From: Cladocopium goreaui
Lineage: Eukaryota; Sar; Dinophyceae; Suessiales; Symbiodiniaceae
Direction of reading: 5' to 3'
Length of the DNA: 64,000 bases
Assembly (NCBI GenBank): GCA_947184155.2
Contig: CAMXCT020003168.1
Coordinates: 519,286 to 583,285, forward strand
The position numbers were made by a program, and so were the translations under genes. Positions 1 to 9,595 of the stretch are shown here, piece by piece (the stretch's first letter is position 1; each line of letters begins with the position of its first letter). A model generated the notes under the pieces. It did no database searches. It saw only the letters and a program-made list of their open reading frames with translations, and was not told the DNA's origin.

Positions 1-1
1 C

Positions 2-880
2 ATTGAAGCTGCGATGCTGGATCTGAGTGTGGCGCAAGAGGAGACTTGTCCTGCTGGGACGCTGTATGTGCTTGCTTGCGACAGGAGAGAAACCGGCCAC
101 CTAGCCATGGTTGGAGATGTTGAATTTTGTCTTCGCCTGGCACAGAGGGCCAGCGACTGGGAAGGATCAGTCCTTGCTGTTGGGCCAGTTCGCAAGATGG
201 ATTGCTTTGATATTCTAGCTAGCATGCCCATTGACTGGGCCGCTTTGCAGAAGGAGGTAGCCACGGACAAAGAATTGCAAGCGGCAATGACTGCCTGGAA
301 GAAGCTTCATCCGAAAGCCGGCGCCGACAAAGGTCGCAAACGGCCGGTTCCGGGGCCCAGGCAGGGCGTTGGTCCTGCGAAGCGCTTCCATGCTGCGCAT
401 CCTGGCCCACCGATCAGTGACGATGAGACATGGGGGGGCGAAGGTTCCTCGCAATCAGCACCTGCATCTGACGTTGAATTAGCACCAGATCAAGAGGCAG
501 GGCCGCAGGCCAACGTTGCGGGCCGTAGGCAAAAGATGAGGCGAGGACAGATTTGGGGCACCAACCCCACCTTTCAGATTGCGCCTATTCACGCTGGCGG
601 CAGCCCTGTCCTGACTGGTTGGGGTGCAATCTGCGGGCTCCATTCTGACCCAGGCAGGCCAGGCCTGCAATGCAAAAAAGCAATGACCAAAACTGGGTTG
701 AGCGATGCGGAATGCCAGCTGAGGTTGAAGAGATGGCTTGTGGAGGGCCTCAACGATTCCGATTGGGGAGCCAATAAGCGCGCAAGTCACGTTAGCCTGG
801 GTGGAGTGCAGTTAAGCCAGTTTGACAGCGGCCTGGACGAAGCATCCTTGGACCGCATGGTTTCGCACCGTTCGACCTAG
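2..880 (+). CDS. Unidentified protein, C-terminal part, cut by the left edge
   Basis: The frame is open from the first bases of the window to a TAG at 878-880; the first ATG is at 14, but the frame has no stop before it, so the true start is probably outside the window. About 290 residues are visible. The middle (near residues 90-185) is low-complexity, rich in Gly, Pro, Lys and Arg with an acidic stretch. The C-terminal third is compact and contains a Cys/His cluster (ICGLHSD, then LQCKKAMT) followed by a predicted amphipathic helix (LRLKRWLVEG). This C-x2-H...C arrangement could bind zinc, but I do not recognise the family. It lies on the same strand as, and upstream of, the Lys-rich gene and the cytosine methyltransferase, separated by about 560 bp of AT-rich DNA. 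Confidence 0.55.
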   Translation: MEAAMLDLSVAQEETCPAGTLYVLACDRRETGHLAMVGDVEFCLRLAQRASDWEGSVLAVGPVRKMDCFDILASMPIDWAALQKEVATDKELQAAMTAWKKLHPKAGADKGRKRPVPGPRQGVGPAKRFHAAHPGPPISDDETWGGEGSSQSAPASDVELAPDQEAGPQANVAGRRQKMRRGQIWGTNPTFQIAPIHAGGSPVLTGWGAICGLHSDPGRPGLQCKKAMTKTGLSDAECQLRLKRWLVEGLNDSDWGANKRASHVSLGGVQLSQFDSGLDEASLDRMVSHRST

Positions 881-882
881 AA

Positions 883-905
883 GGCCACAGGCCACAGGCC
901 AGGTT
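883..905 (+). repeat. Palindromic GGCC motif, doubled copy
   Basis: GGCCACAGGCC is repeated back to back and followed by AGGTT, directly after the stop codon at 880. The same core (GGCC, three bases, GGCC, then a purine-rich GTT) recurs at about 1677, 2559, 4703, 4961, 7424, 8986 and 9007, inside and outside coding sequence. Confidence 0.6.
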
Positions 906-1445
906 CTATAGCTGGCTCTATATATATATATATAGTCTTGTTTGTACAGTTCTTCATTCACATGGAGAGATCGCCCGAGGCATGGAAATAATGCGCCGCC
1001 AGATCCGTGCAGATGCATCAGGTTTCTTTTTTTTCCGTACACATCAAAGCATATCAAACAAATTTTCGAAAATTCAAACAATTTTATCAAACACATAACA
1101 ATTTTCAAAACAATATAACAATGTTTCTTTTCGTACATAACTCTATGTTTTTCGTACATAACTCTATGTTTTTCGTACACAACTATAGGTTTTTCGTACA
1201 CATCATATTTATACATTGTTTCGACAATTGTTTCCGAAAATTCTCGAAATATTCTCAATATTTTCAACAATAGGTAAAATATTTAAGATATTTTCCGTAC
1301 ATATCCAAATATTGGCAGCCTTCGTACATATCTACACATTGGCAGCTTTCCCCAGCATGTGCAGCCGCTGTTTGTACTGACCACTCATCTGTCGTCCTGC
1401 AGCCTATTATGTTCGATTCGAACCCTGCTGACTGCGCTTCAATCA
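906..1445. other. AT-rich intergenic stretch with a 21-bp tandem repeat
   Basis: No credible gene. At about 1133-1215 a unit of about 21 bp containing TTTTTCGTACATAACTCTAT is repeated three to four times with drift; TTCGTACATA recurs again near 1321. A short TA run lies at 918-936. Likely 3' flank of the upstream gene and 5' flank of the next. Confidence 0.6.
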
Positions 1446-1794
1446 ATGGCCAGTCCAAGCCAGAGTTCGTCAAGTGCCTCTGATGATGAAGACAGGCCCA
1501 GTTCAAGTTCCTCTGAGGACGGGCAGCAAGCAGCTGCGCCTTCTGTGGCATCGACTGCCGGGGGACAGACACGCATCTGTCACGATTTGAAGAAAGCTCG
1601 GACATGTCAGCTGTGCAACTGCTCCTCATCTGACGAAAGCCCTCTAGACTATGTGGGGGAGGAGATCTTCCCCGAGGCCTCTGGCCGGGTGCCTTGGAGA
1701 AGCTACGATAGAGTAAAAGCGCAAGATGGGGAGACAGTCCGGGTTCCAAGCGGCAGGTTGTGTTTGATTTGCTTCAATGTCTACAGAGCGTTGG
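1446..1794 (+). CDS. Exon 1 of a Lys-rich nuclear-type protein with Cys/His cluster
   Basis: ATG at 1446 opens 116 codons. A Ser/Asp/Glu-rich N-terminus of about 50 residues precedes a Cys-rich segment: CQLCNC near residue 58 and CLICFNVY near residue 107. The two CxxC pairs about 45 residues apart could form a zinc-binding unit. The frame runs past the exon into an AT-rich hydrophobic tail that looks intronic. Joining after the G at 1794 to 1949 keeps the frame and uses a GC-AG intron, common in dinoflagellates. Family not recognised. The motif GGCCTCTGGCC falls inside the exon and is translated. Confidence 0.55.
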
Positions 1795-1948
1795 GCTCCT
1801 CAATTGCAATTGTGGTCCCTATAATTCTCTATATAATATATTTTCTTTTGTTTCCCACCTAAAGGTTTATAATTAGGGGTTTTGCTGACCACTGGCCGAG
1901 TTGTTTTGTTGGGTAATATGCGTCATCATCCCCTGTGATCAGCTGCAG
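1795..1948 (+). other. Candidate GC-AG intron
   Basis: 154 bp, AT-rich, starting GCTCC and ending AGCTGCAG. Its removal leaves a split Gly codon and joins ...RALG to LNKTYP in frame. The GC donor and the G after the acceptor fit known dinoflagellate intron habits. Confidence 0.5.
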
Positions 1949-4125
1949 GCTTGAATAAGACGTACCCAAGCGTCGATGCATATTACAAGCACGTTTCCCA
2001 AAAGAGCAACCAGAAAGATCACACAGGCTTTTTGAGCGCCAGAAAGGAGTGGGTCAACCAACACAATCAGGCTGGCCCTGACCGCAAACGACTGTTGAGC
2101 AAGACAGAGCTCTTGGAAGCCAAGAAGAAATTGAATTTCCAGAAAAGGACTGGCGGCAAATTTCTAAAGCCCAAGAAGCAATTCGTCGAGCGTGACTCGT
2201 GGGACCCCAAGCTGCATGGCGGTGAATATGACCCTTCAAAGGAGGTGGCAGAGAATTTGTTTGGAAAAGAGGTCAGAGGAGTTTGGATCCTGAAAGGTCA
2301 GAAAGGAGTTTATGATTTCGAGGAGTTTCAGGAGGCTGCAATGGAAGAAACCGAAAATATACACGATAGCAGAGACGCACCGTTCTCAGAAGTAGCTCTC
2401 GCACGCAAGAAAAAAGCTGCACTTGACCAGTTCACACAAGGCTCCCAAGCCAGGGAAAAAAATGCAGTCGAACATGTCGGCCAGGAACTCAGCATGGAAG
2501 CTTTGGTGGCCACACTCCAGGGAAGCGGTCCCAGTGCTAGCTCCTCTGCTTGTGCTGTGGCCTCTGGCCAAGTTGAGAGCGAGCCTGATTCAGAGTCAAG
2601 TTGCAGCGGTGAGAACAAGTCTTCGGAAGAGGAGGAGGAGGCAGAAAACATATTCGGACCTTGCAAGAAGAAGCCTCCACAGTCAGGGCAAGGAGGCGTC
2701 GCTCCTAAACCTAAGCCCACCCCATCGAACAAGGCCGCCAAGCAAGTGAAGTCCAGCGCGCCAAGGCCGGCTGAGGCAGCAGTTGCCCCGAAGCCAGACC
2801 GAAGGAGTGGCTCAGCGCGTGAAGCGAAAGGGCCGCAGAGACAGGACACCCAAGACAGCGGCAGCAGTACGTTCTTGGCTGACGGTAGGGCTCAAAGGGC
2901 TTTGCGGAACTTGTTAGAGAAGAAGAACGAGCTGAAGAGTAAGCTGGACGAAATTCGAATGGATGACAGCAACCCAGAACCTGATGCTCATTCCCAGGCA
3001 GCCTTTAAGCAGAGCTGCGCAGACAGAGTTGCCACTTTGAAAAGCTTGGGCCGACAAGCCAGAGACTATTTCAGACGAATGGACAAGAGTTCCAATAAGG
3101 AATTCTTTGAAGACGGCATCCATGCCCTGCAAGAGGTTGAGACCAAATCGGTGGCTCTGCAGAACTTGCTGTCGTCGGTGTCTGCACCAGGTTCTTTGCC
3201 TGATGCGATTGTGAAGGCATATGACGATGCGGCAGCAGTTATTCCTTCTATGGGCACGTGCTTCCAATTGAGGTATGCTTTGGCAAAAGCTTCTCAGTGC
3301 TGCCTCTATTCAGAGTACGACAAGTTCTGTTCTCAGTTTCTGCTGGAGTGTGACAACATGAAGAACATTAGCCAAGCCATTGGCAAAGCCAAGCTGGAAG
3401 AATGTGTTGTGGCCGAGATTGAGAGCCGAGTCTTGTTGAATTTGCGAGCCATCAAGCCAGTTGATGTCCAAGCTTTGGCCGCTGGCAAAGGTGATGTGAG
3501 CAGCTTTACAGAAGCAGAGTCAATCTTGAAGGCCGTGTGCAGAACACAGCGGGAACACGGCGACAGCTTCCTTGGACACTCGCTGGGCTATGCATGTTTG
3601 GTGGCCGCTGGCCTGGTTAGCTCTGGGGACTTGTCTGCCACGCGTGAAGCTTTGGATGACTTGAACGAAGAAGAAGAGACGGACGATATTAGCGGCATCA
3701 AGCAATTCTTTCTCAGTCATACAGTGGGCCAATCTTTGGTTGACATGGCTACCAGCCGAGTTTCTTCTGGGGAGACAGAGGCTGATGCCATGGAGGATCT
3801 AAAAAAATTCGAATATGAATTGCAGCCTTTGGCCAGCCTAGCAGGCAAGAAAGTCAGAGGTGTGAAACTCATTACCGAGCTTTTGCAGCCTATTCAAGAC
3901 TTGCTGAAACAGTGTGAGAAAAGGGTGTCTGCTTTGAAGGTTGGCAAAGCAGCAGCTAAGGCCACCAAGGAGGAGGCCATGGAGGCAAAGTTATCAAACA
4001 AAGCCTATGAGCGATTGCATGTCCTCCTCGCTGGCCACGAGAAAGCATTTGGTGCTGCAGCCCGAACCCTCTTGGAGGCCGAGTTGAAAGCCAACCTGTC
4101 GCAGAACGTGCGCCTTGGTTGTTGA
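1949..4125 (+). CDS. Exon 2 of the Lys-rich protein: helical, charged central region
   Basis: The open frame of about 725 codons begins just after the CAG at 1948; its first listed initiator would be TTG, which supports an internal exon rather than a gene start. The N-terminal 100 residues are basic and fairly ordered (YPSVDAYYKHVS, RDSWDPKLHGGEYDPSKEV). Residues about 190-320 are Ser/Glu/Lys/Pro-rich and probably disordered. From about 320 to the end it is almost entirely alpha-helical with coiled-coil character. I recognise no catalytic motif. The frame stops at a TGA at 4123, but a GC donor at 4110 would link in phase to the next coding block at 4571; this junction is inferred. The function could be a structural or chromatin-associated protein; unknown. 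Confidence 0.55.
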
Positions 4126-4570
4126 ATGTTTCTTGGTTTTTGAGGCGCACAGCTTCCATTTATCAGGGCTCACGCTACCTGAGTTTGGTATCAATATTTG
4201 AACATATCCGGCTCTTCTGTCATTTATTATACAATTAAACATCATTTTCTATTCACAGCCACATATCGAATGCCTATTATGTGCACTATAGACTCAATCG
4301 AATCGGACTAATCAGAACAAGGGGTGGTAGCCCGCCAGTTGCAACCAAGAGCCGGCACACCCAACCTATTTTTTCAGACGTGTAGCTTAATTTGATTTCC
4401 ACGAAATTGTAGCCACAAGAGAGTCATGTTGGATAGGACTGGACGCATCTTGCAATGTATCTGTATAATCTCCTATCATCATATCATAATTCCTATGACA
4501 ACATATTTTTTAGATATGATAGCCCTGATGTGCTATCATTTATTTGATTTGATTCCCTTACGCATTGCAG
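4126..4570 (+). other. Candidate intron
   Basis: AT-rich, with no coding potential, and ending TTGCAG directly before a new coding block. A GC donor at 4110 would give the correct phase. Confidence 0.35.
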
Positions 4571-5130
4571 GAAGCATCTTCTTGGTCAGGGCAAAGAAAA
4601 GGATGACGCCGCGCAACCCGCTTCATTGGCTCAGCTGGATGAGCTCTTGCCCAGCATCCAGCACACGTGCATTATGGAACACGGATTTTGGAAGCATGGC
4701 TCGGCCACCGGCCAAGTTGATAGCGTCCTGAAAGACTATGAGGCAGTGTCGGCTATGCTTTGCGCCATGTTCAAATTCGTGCGCGACACAAGCCAGAAGA
4801 AGCAAGTAGACGTAGCTCCGGCAGATTTAAGAAAATGGATCGAGTCCTTGCCGAAGCGATTGCCGGACTGGATTGGCGAAGAGCTGTCCCAGCAGGTGCA
4901 GGATCAATATCTGAAGATCTGCGAGGGTAAGCAACAAGCTTTGGCTTCGGAAGGTTTGGCGGCCATAGGCCAAGTTGTTGACCAATGTCTTGCTAAGACA
5001 GTGCCAGCATTGTCTGCTGAGGAGCAACAACACATGTTGTTGAACATACCTCGCGGAAAGGAGGTGAAGGGTTTGGCAGCTTCTTTCTTGGAGGCGCTTT
5101 CTTTCGGACCGTCCTGCCTTCACAATATTG
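4571..5130 (+). CDS. Exon 3 of the Lys-rich protein: helical
   Basis: The coding block follows TTGCAG at 4570 and reads KHLLGQGKEKDDAAQ and onward, continuing with mixed helical sequence (MEHGFWKHGSATGQVDSV, KRLPDWIGEELSQQVQ). The open frame continues to 5360, but the tail after about 5150 is AT-rich and looks intronic; GT dinucleotides at 5064 and 5131 are both possible donors. Two copies of the GGCCnnnGGCC motif (4703, 4961) lie within it, translated as ATGQV and AIGQV. No recognised domain. Confidence 0.5.
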
Positions 5131-5484
5131 GTGAACATGACCATGGATTGCAAATCTTGTGGCTCACCCAAAAAAAAGGGCTAATGCCGGGTCACCCCTT
5201 TGTTCAACTACCTGTTTCAACATTTCTCTGCGTTATTACATGTATCATTCCACCATGTGCCCAACAAACACCACATCAAGTCATAAGTCATACCCCATCC
5301 TGTGCCCAAGAGAAAATCGTAGTGACCGTGTCATTTATGTATATATTATTATCGTCTTAATATTTAAACATTGTAACATTGTCATTGATTGTTATTAGTT
5401 AGTTATTAGTAACTATTAGTAGTATTAGTAGTAGCTATCTGTTTCAAGCCCACAAAAGCGTTCTGCGCTGGCCTTGCCATGCAG
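5131..5484 (+). other. Candidate intron
   Basis: AT-rich with TTATTAGTAGTATTAG runs and no coding potential; ends CCATGCAG at 5484 directly before exon 4. The exact donor is unresolved because the two options give different phases. Confidence 0.4.
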
Positions 5485-6741
5485 GTCGTTGGATGGGCAA
5501 GCAAAAGCAAAAAGTCCGAAGCAGGACAGAGAAGTATGGCAATGGCTTTGTGTCGAACCAGCGAGGGTTTGGAAAAACTTTTGGCCGCAAAGGCGCCGAC
5601 ATCAGACTTGCAGGAAACCCATCTTGACAAAGCAGCGCCATGGCTCGGGTCATTGTCTTCTTCATCAACGCAAATGTTGCTGGGCCACCTCCTGGATGCA
5701 AAGCGAACCCACGCTGTGGCGTACGCCAAACTGGGAGGCATCAACATGCCAGCAATCAGTGACGAGGGAATGTATCGTAAGTCTGGGGTGCGACATGTCG
5801 GAACTTTGGCTGATTTGAGCCGTGTCGTGGAGGAAGACATCAAGAGAATGAAGGACTTGAGGTCAGCCCTGTCGAAGCTGAAGTCTTGCAAATTTGGTTC
5901 GGAAGGGGACTCCCCGGGTTTGACAAACATCACCAAATTTCAGGAAAACAATGGATGGTATCCCTTGGACCCCGTTCCTGGTGAAGCTGATAGCCTTTTG
6001 GCCTGCAAGGAAGCAAATTTCCATGTTGCAGCTGTTGCAGCCATGTGCCTGCTTCGAAGCGAAAGCATCCAAGGCGGAACTCCTGACCCAAAAGCATGCA
6101 AACAACTTACAGACATCACCATGACTCTCAAGCTCAAGTTCAATCTTTTGCCAGAGAGAAATGGAGACCTGCGCAAACATGGAGCAGCTTTGCTTGCAGA
6201 GTGCGAGCGTGCATCAGCAGGGAAAAAGCGGAAGAGCGACGCAGCTGAGGACCCAACTATGAACAGCTCTGCAAAGGCACCGGCAAAGGCTGAGAAGGCA
6301 GAGACCACAGCCGCCCTAGCAGTTGCAGAGTCCGTAGCCACAGCAAAAAGCGCCGAGAGCCCAGCCTGCCAGGGTGAGCAAGCTGCATGCGATAATGCAG
6401 CGGCTCTTGGTAAGGAGGCCGATGCCGGCGACGTTGATGACAGGCCCGAGAAGGAGGAGAAGGTCAAAGACAAAGAGAAAACAGAAAAGAAGAAAGACAA
6501 GAAAGAGAAGCAGAAAGACAAACAAGATAAGCGCAAAGACAAAAAGGAGAACAAGAACAAGGAAGACGCAAAAGAGAAGAAAGAGAAGAAAGAGAAGAAA
6601 GAAAAGAAGCAAAAGGACAAGAAGGAGAAGCCGGATGAGGACAAGTCTAAGGAAAAGGCAAAGAAAAAAGAAAAGAAAGAACGAAGCGATGAAAAGACTG
6701 ATGGTCAGATGCTTTCCAGGGCATTGAGGAAACAGCTGTGA
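5485..6741 (+). CDS. Exon 4 of the Lys-rich protein, ending at an in-frame TGA
   Basis: About 418 codons after CCATGCAG. The first 210 residues are mostly helical and ordered (MLLGHLLDAKRTHAVAYAKL, RKSGVRHVGTL, CKQLTDITMTLKLKFNLLP). Residues about 245-310 are Ala/Glu/Lys-rich, and from about 320 the protein is an extreme Lys/Glu/Asp repeat (KKDKKEK-type) of nearly 100 residues, probably a disordered or single-alpha-helix segment. The TGA at 6739-6741 is followed in the same frame by 52 further sensible codons, so the stop may be a nonsense mutation or be bypassed by splicing. Such basic tails suit nuclear or nucleic-acid-binding proteins; this is inference. Confidence 0.6.
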   Translation, partial: VVGWASKSKKSEAGQRSMAMALCRTSEGLEKLLAAKAPTSDLQETHLDKAAPWLGSLSSSSTQMLLGHLLDAKRTHAVAYAKLGGINMPAISDEGMYRKSGVRHVGTLADLSRVVEEDIKRMKDLRSALSKLKSCKFGSEGDSPGLTNITKFQENNGWYPLDPVPGEADSLLACKEANFHVAAVAAMCLLRSESIQGGTPDPKACKQLTDITMTLKLKFNLLPERNGDLRKHGAALLAECERASAGKKRKSDAAEDPTMNSSAKAPAKAEKAETTAALAVAESVATAKSAESPACQGEQAACDNAAALGKEADAGDVDDRPEKEEKVKDKEKTEKKKDKKEKQKDKQDKRKDKKENKNKEDAKEKKEKKEKKEKKQKDKKEKPDEDKSKEKAKKKEKKERSDEKTDGQMLSRALRKQL

Positions 6742-6900
6742 AGTTCACCCAAGAAAAGAAAGTCCAAAGAAATTGTGGACGAGGAGGCCGTTGACCCCGA
6801 GCCCAAAGCTACGCCGCAACCCAAAGGCAAAGGCAAAGCCAAAGCGAAAGCTGCAGCAGGCCAAAGCAAAGGGAAAGGCAGAGGCAGAGGCAGAAAGTGA
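6742..6900 (+). pseudogene. In-frame continuation of exon 4 beyond the TGA, with NLS-like motif
   Basis: The same reading frame continues from AGT at 6742 to a second TGA at 6898. It encodes SSPKKRKSKE, an acidic stretch, then a GKGKAKAKAAAG and GKGRGRGRK tail. PKKRKS resembles a classical monopartite nuclear localisation signal, and the GKGKG/RGRG ending looks like a natural protein C-terminus. The upstream TGA could have come from CGA by one C-to-T change at a CpG. Alternatively a small unrecognised intron removes it. Confidence 0.5.
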
Positions 6901-7346
6901 TCCTTGTTGGGTCTCAGACCAAGTTTTGACACGTTCCTTCTTTAGAAGGGTGCTGAAGCAGCCGCTCTTGGTGGCATGTGCGAGCAGCAGGCACACACAC
7001 ACATGGGAGGCAGAGAAAAAATGCGGAGTGACTGTATGCATAATTTCTTACCCAGCTGCCCAGCCGCAGGTGTTGCATGAACCAAACAGTTTGCAGTCCA
7101 CCCTGCATGTTTTCCAGAGCCGTTTCCCCGCATCGTTTTTGGTTCAAAGTGAAGCTTCTACAGCGGTCGTTTGTGTTGTGCATGTTTCGCATCCAAAGCA
7201 TATGCAGACGCATGACTTAACTATACGACCTAAACATGTCATGTGATGTTTTACGGCAATTCATCATACGGGCCCCACCAAACGCTTTGACTTTCTTTTT
7301 TGCGTTGCCTACTGTAGAAGGCGGCTGAGCGCCCGTGAGTCTTGCC
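6901..7346. other. Intergenic spacer before the methyltransferase
   Basis: No convincing ORF. Low-complexity CACACACACA at about 6993-7002. CTACTGTAG at 7311-7319 could be a splice acceptor for a 5' untranslated exon or a trans-splicing site, which cannot be settled from sequence alone. Confidence 0.5.
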
Positions 7347-8999
7347 ATGGATAAGACACCTGAAAGCAAGCGCAGGCGGCACTTGCAGGGCCAACCTTCT
7401 AATGCAAGCGAGGTGTCGTTTTCGGCCACCGGCCAGGTTACAGAAGATGACATGGTCGATGGTTGTTTGGTCTGCGCCCTTGCGCTGGAGAATTTGCATT
7501 CTTTTAGAGACAAGTTTCCAGGAGCTTCTGTGTTGCTAGGGCTGTCGCCTTGTGACACTTCGGATGAACCCGTGGTCCTCACTTGGGGCTCGTGCTGCTC
7601 TGGAAGTGAAGGCGTGAATTTTGCCTTGCAGGCTATCCAGCTAGCTTTGGCAAAGAATGGCTTTGCTATCGTGTTCCAACACCTCTTTTCATGCGAATCC
7701 AACAAAACAAAACGGACGTGGATCAGCAAGGTCATCGAAGCTGGCAGCGTGTTCCCGGAAAATGGGGTGCAAGGGGCCCATGGCAACCAGGACCCTTGTA
7801 TTTTCACAGACATTGCCCATATGAAGGACGAGGCCGCCAAATGTGAGAGCCACAAAGGAAAATGTCAGGTTAAGACTGTAGATGTTTTGTTTATCGGCAC
7901 CTCTTGCAAAGACCTTTCGCGACAAAATTGTCACGTGGACAGATCCAAGCCAGTCCTGGCAGAGGCTATGTCTCGAGGGGGCTCTGCCCAGACGTTCAAT
8001 GGGCTCCTAGACTATTGTGAGGGCTACAGGCCGGCGATGGTTGTATACGAAAATGTAGATGCTATCGATGATAAAATCACCGCCAATGCAGAGAACAATC
8101 TGACCATTCTCATGAATGCTATGCGGACACTTGGTTACCGGGGACAAAAAATCATGACTGATGCTCAGCACTTTGGCTTGCCGTGCAGGCGTCGCAGGTT
8201 GTACATCTTGTTCGTGAGCGAAAACAACAGCTTACTACGGTTCGGAGATGATGGGGCCATTGGCCGGGCGTTTAGCAAGGTAAGAACGTTGGTGACAGCT
8301 ACCATGCGGTCGCCACCGTGTGCGACAAAGTGCTTCTTGAAAGAATCCAATCCTGAGCACGCAGCGCTGTTGCGAAAAAGGCTAGAAGAAGCACAGGAAA
8401 CGGCGGCAAAAAGACAGGAATCCAAAAAAGCACCGCAAAACACCTGGGTTGAGAAGCATATGGCTCATGCTGACCAGCTTGGTGTTCGATGGGCTGCGAA
8501 TGTGCCTCAGGTCTTGTCCCAGAATCCTTGGTTTCAATGCTTGACGCACAGGGAAGCAGACGCTTTGAGACTATCCAGAGTGGAGTCGCCCCATTCAGCA
8601 TTTCGAAACTTGAGCCAAAGTGTGGGCCGTATTAATTGCCAGTCCTTGCAGCCGGATGGAACACATGTGGGGCCCACCATGTTGCCAACGCAGCTTCTTT
8701 GGATTGAGTCTGCAGAGCGAATCATGATTGGCGAAGAAGCTCTGATGTTCCAAGGCTTCCCCATTCTTCCAATGATGAGTAAAGTGGAATTGCCAGGCCC
8801 TTGTTCCACCCATGCCTTGTTGCAAGATTTAGCTGGCAACGCCATGGCCCTTCCGGTGGTTATGGCGGTGTTCCAAGCTGGGCTCGCTTCTTTCGAAATC
8901 GCGATGTCCGATGACGAAGAAGACGAAGAAGCTGAAAGTATCCAGCTGGATGTCGAGACAGCTTTGGCTGCTGTGGCCAAGTTGCGGCCACCGGCCTAG
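7347..8999 (+). CDS. Cytosine-5 DNA methyltransferase-like protein, stand-alone and intronless
   Basis: ATG at 7347 in a good context (GCCATGG) opens 550 codons; an in-frame GTG at 7335 is less likely. The C5-MTase motifs appear in the right order: motif I-like SAM site WGSCCSGSEG (near residue 80), motif IV FIGTSCKDLS (near 182) with the candidate catalytic Cys, motif VI VVYENVDAI (near 232), motif VIII QHFGLPCRRRRLYIL (near 274), and motif X-like GNAMALPVVMAVF (near 498). The Pro before the catalytic Cys (usual PCQ) is Ser here, and the motif VIII Gln is Cys, so it is divergent, but Cys, ENV and the Arg cluster are kept. The expected reaction is SAM-dependent methyl transfer to cytosine C5 in DNA; an RNA substrate cannot be excluded. 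The C-terminus is acidic. No chromatin-reading domain is seen. The family resembles methyltransferases reported in dinoflagellate mobile elements (from memory). Confidence 0.75.
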   Translation: MDKTPESKRRRHLQGQPSNASEVSFSATGQVTEDDMVDGCLVCALALENLHSFRDKFPGASVLLGLSPCDTSDEPVVLTWGSCCSGSEGVNFALQAIQLALAKNGFAIVFQHLFSCESNKTKRTWISKVIEAGSVFPENGVQGAHGNQDPCIFTDIAHMKDEAAKCESHKGKCQVKTVDVLFIGTSCKDLSRQNCHVDRSKPVLAEAMSRGGSAQTFNGLLDYCEGYRPAMVVYENVDAIDDKITANAENNLTILMNAMRTLGYRGQKIMTDAQHFGLPCRRRRLYILFVSENNSLLRFGDDGAIGRAFSKVRTLVTATMRSPPCATKCFLKESNPEHAALLRKRLEEAQETAAKRQESKKAPQNTWVEKHMAHADQLGVRWAANVPQVLSQNPWFQCLTHREADALRLSRVESPHSAFRNLSQSVGRINCQSLQPDGTHVGPTMLPTQLLWIESAERIMIGEEALMFQGFPILPMMSKVELPGPCSTHALLQDLAGNAMALPVVMAVFQAGLASFEIAMSDDEEDEEAESIQLDVETALAAVAKLRPPA

Positions 9000-9022
9000 T
9001 TGTTGCGGCCACAGGCCTGGTT
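8986..9022 (+). repeat. Two GGCC palindromic motifs flanking the methyltransferase stop codon
   Basis: GGCCACCGGCCTAGTT at 8986 overlaps the TAG stop, and GGCCACAGGCCTGGTT at 9007 follows it. Both match the motif seen throughout the first 9 kb. Confidence 0.6.
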
Positions 9023-9595
9023 CTTCAGCTGCAAGGCCAGCGTTTCAGCCCACAAGCGGCCAGACTTTGTTGCCCCGTGTTAAAAGAAAATTGCGTGCTT
9101 CTCAGCTGCGGGGAAGGCACCCAATTGTTTTCCTACTTGCTGAGCCCTTTCTCTGACAGTTGTTTTAGGTTAGGATTTCCCAAACTCAAATATCACATGT
9201 CCACCATATTTCGACACATACCGCTTCACCCGTCATCAACATGGTCCTGAGTCCTAGCATTTCCTGTCAAACATGCGTGTTTCTTGAAAATGAAAGTGTT
9301 TAACTCGGCTCGTGTGTGTGTGTTATGGCCGTAGCCATAGGCCATGCAAACCTCTGCAAAGCATGTTCTTTTGATTGTATCGTGGCGTGTTGTGTGAGAG
9401 TTAAGTTAAGCTCAAGCTGCTCATTTGCAGGGTAACATCATTTCAGCCGACCTATTGTTTTGAGTTTTGACATTTTGAAAGCCTTTCAAACTTGCCAAAT
9501 GTCCGAGCGGCCCTACTTGAACGCCCATGAGAATGCGAAACCTTGCTTCAAGAAAATTTGGGGATATGTTCAAACCAATCAAGACAATAATATGA
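9023..9595. other. Gene-free 3' flank
   Basis: No credible ORF and no repeat beyond a short GTGTGTGTGT at about 9311-9322. Base composition falls towards AT here, marking the right boundary of the gene-dense block. Confidence 0.5.

Noticed and set aside
5940-6644. Minus-strand Phe/Ser/Leu-rich ORF opposite the Lys-rich exon
   Set aside because: A shadow of the Lys codons on the other strand.
9320-9350. Possible spliced-leader relic (GGCCGTAGCCATAGGCC)
   Set aside because: Shares only GTAGCCAT with the dinoflagellate spliced leader; the rest does not match.
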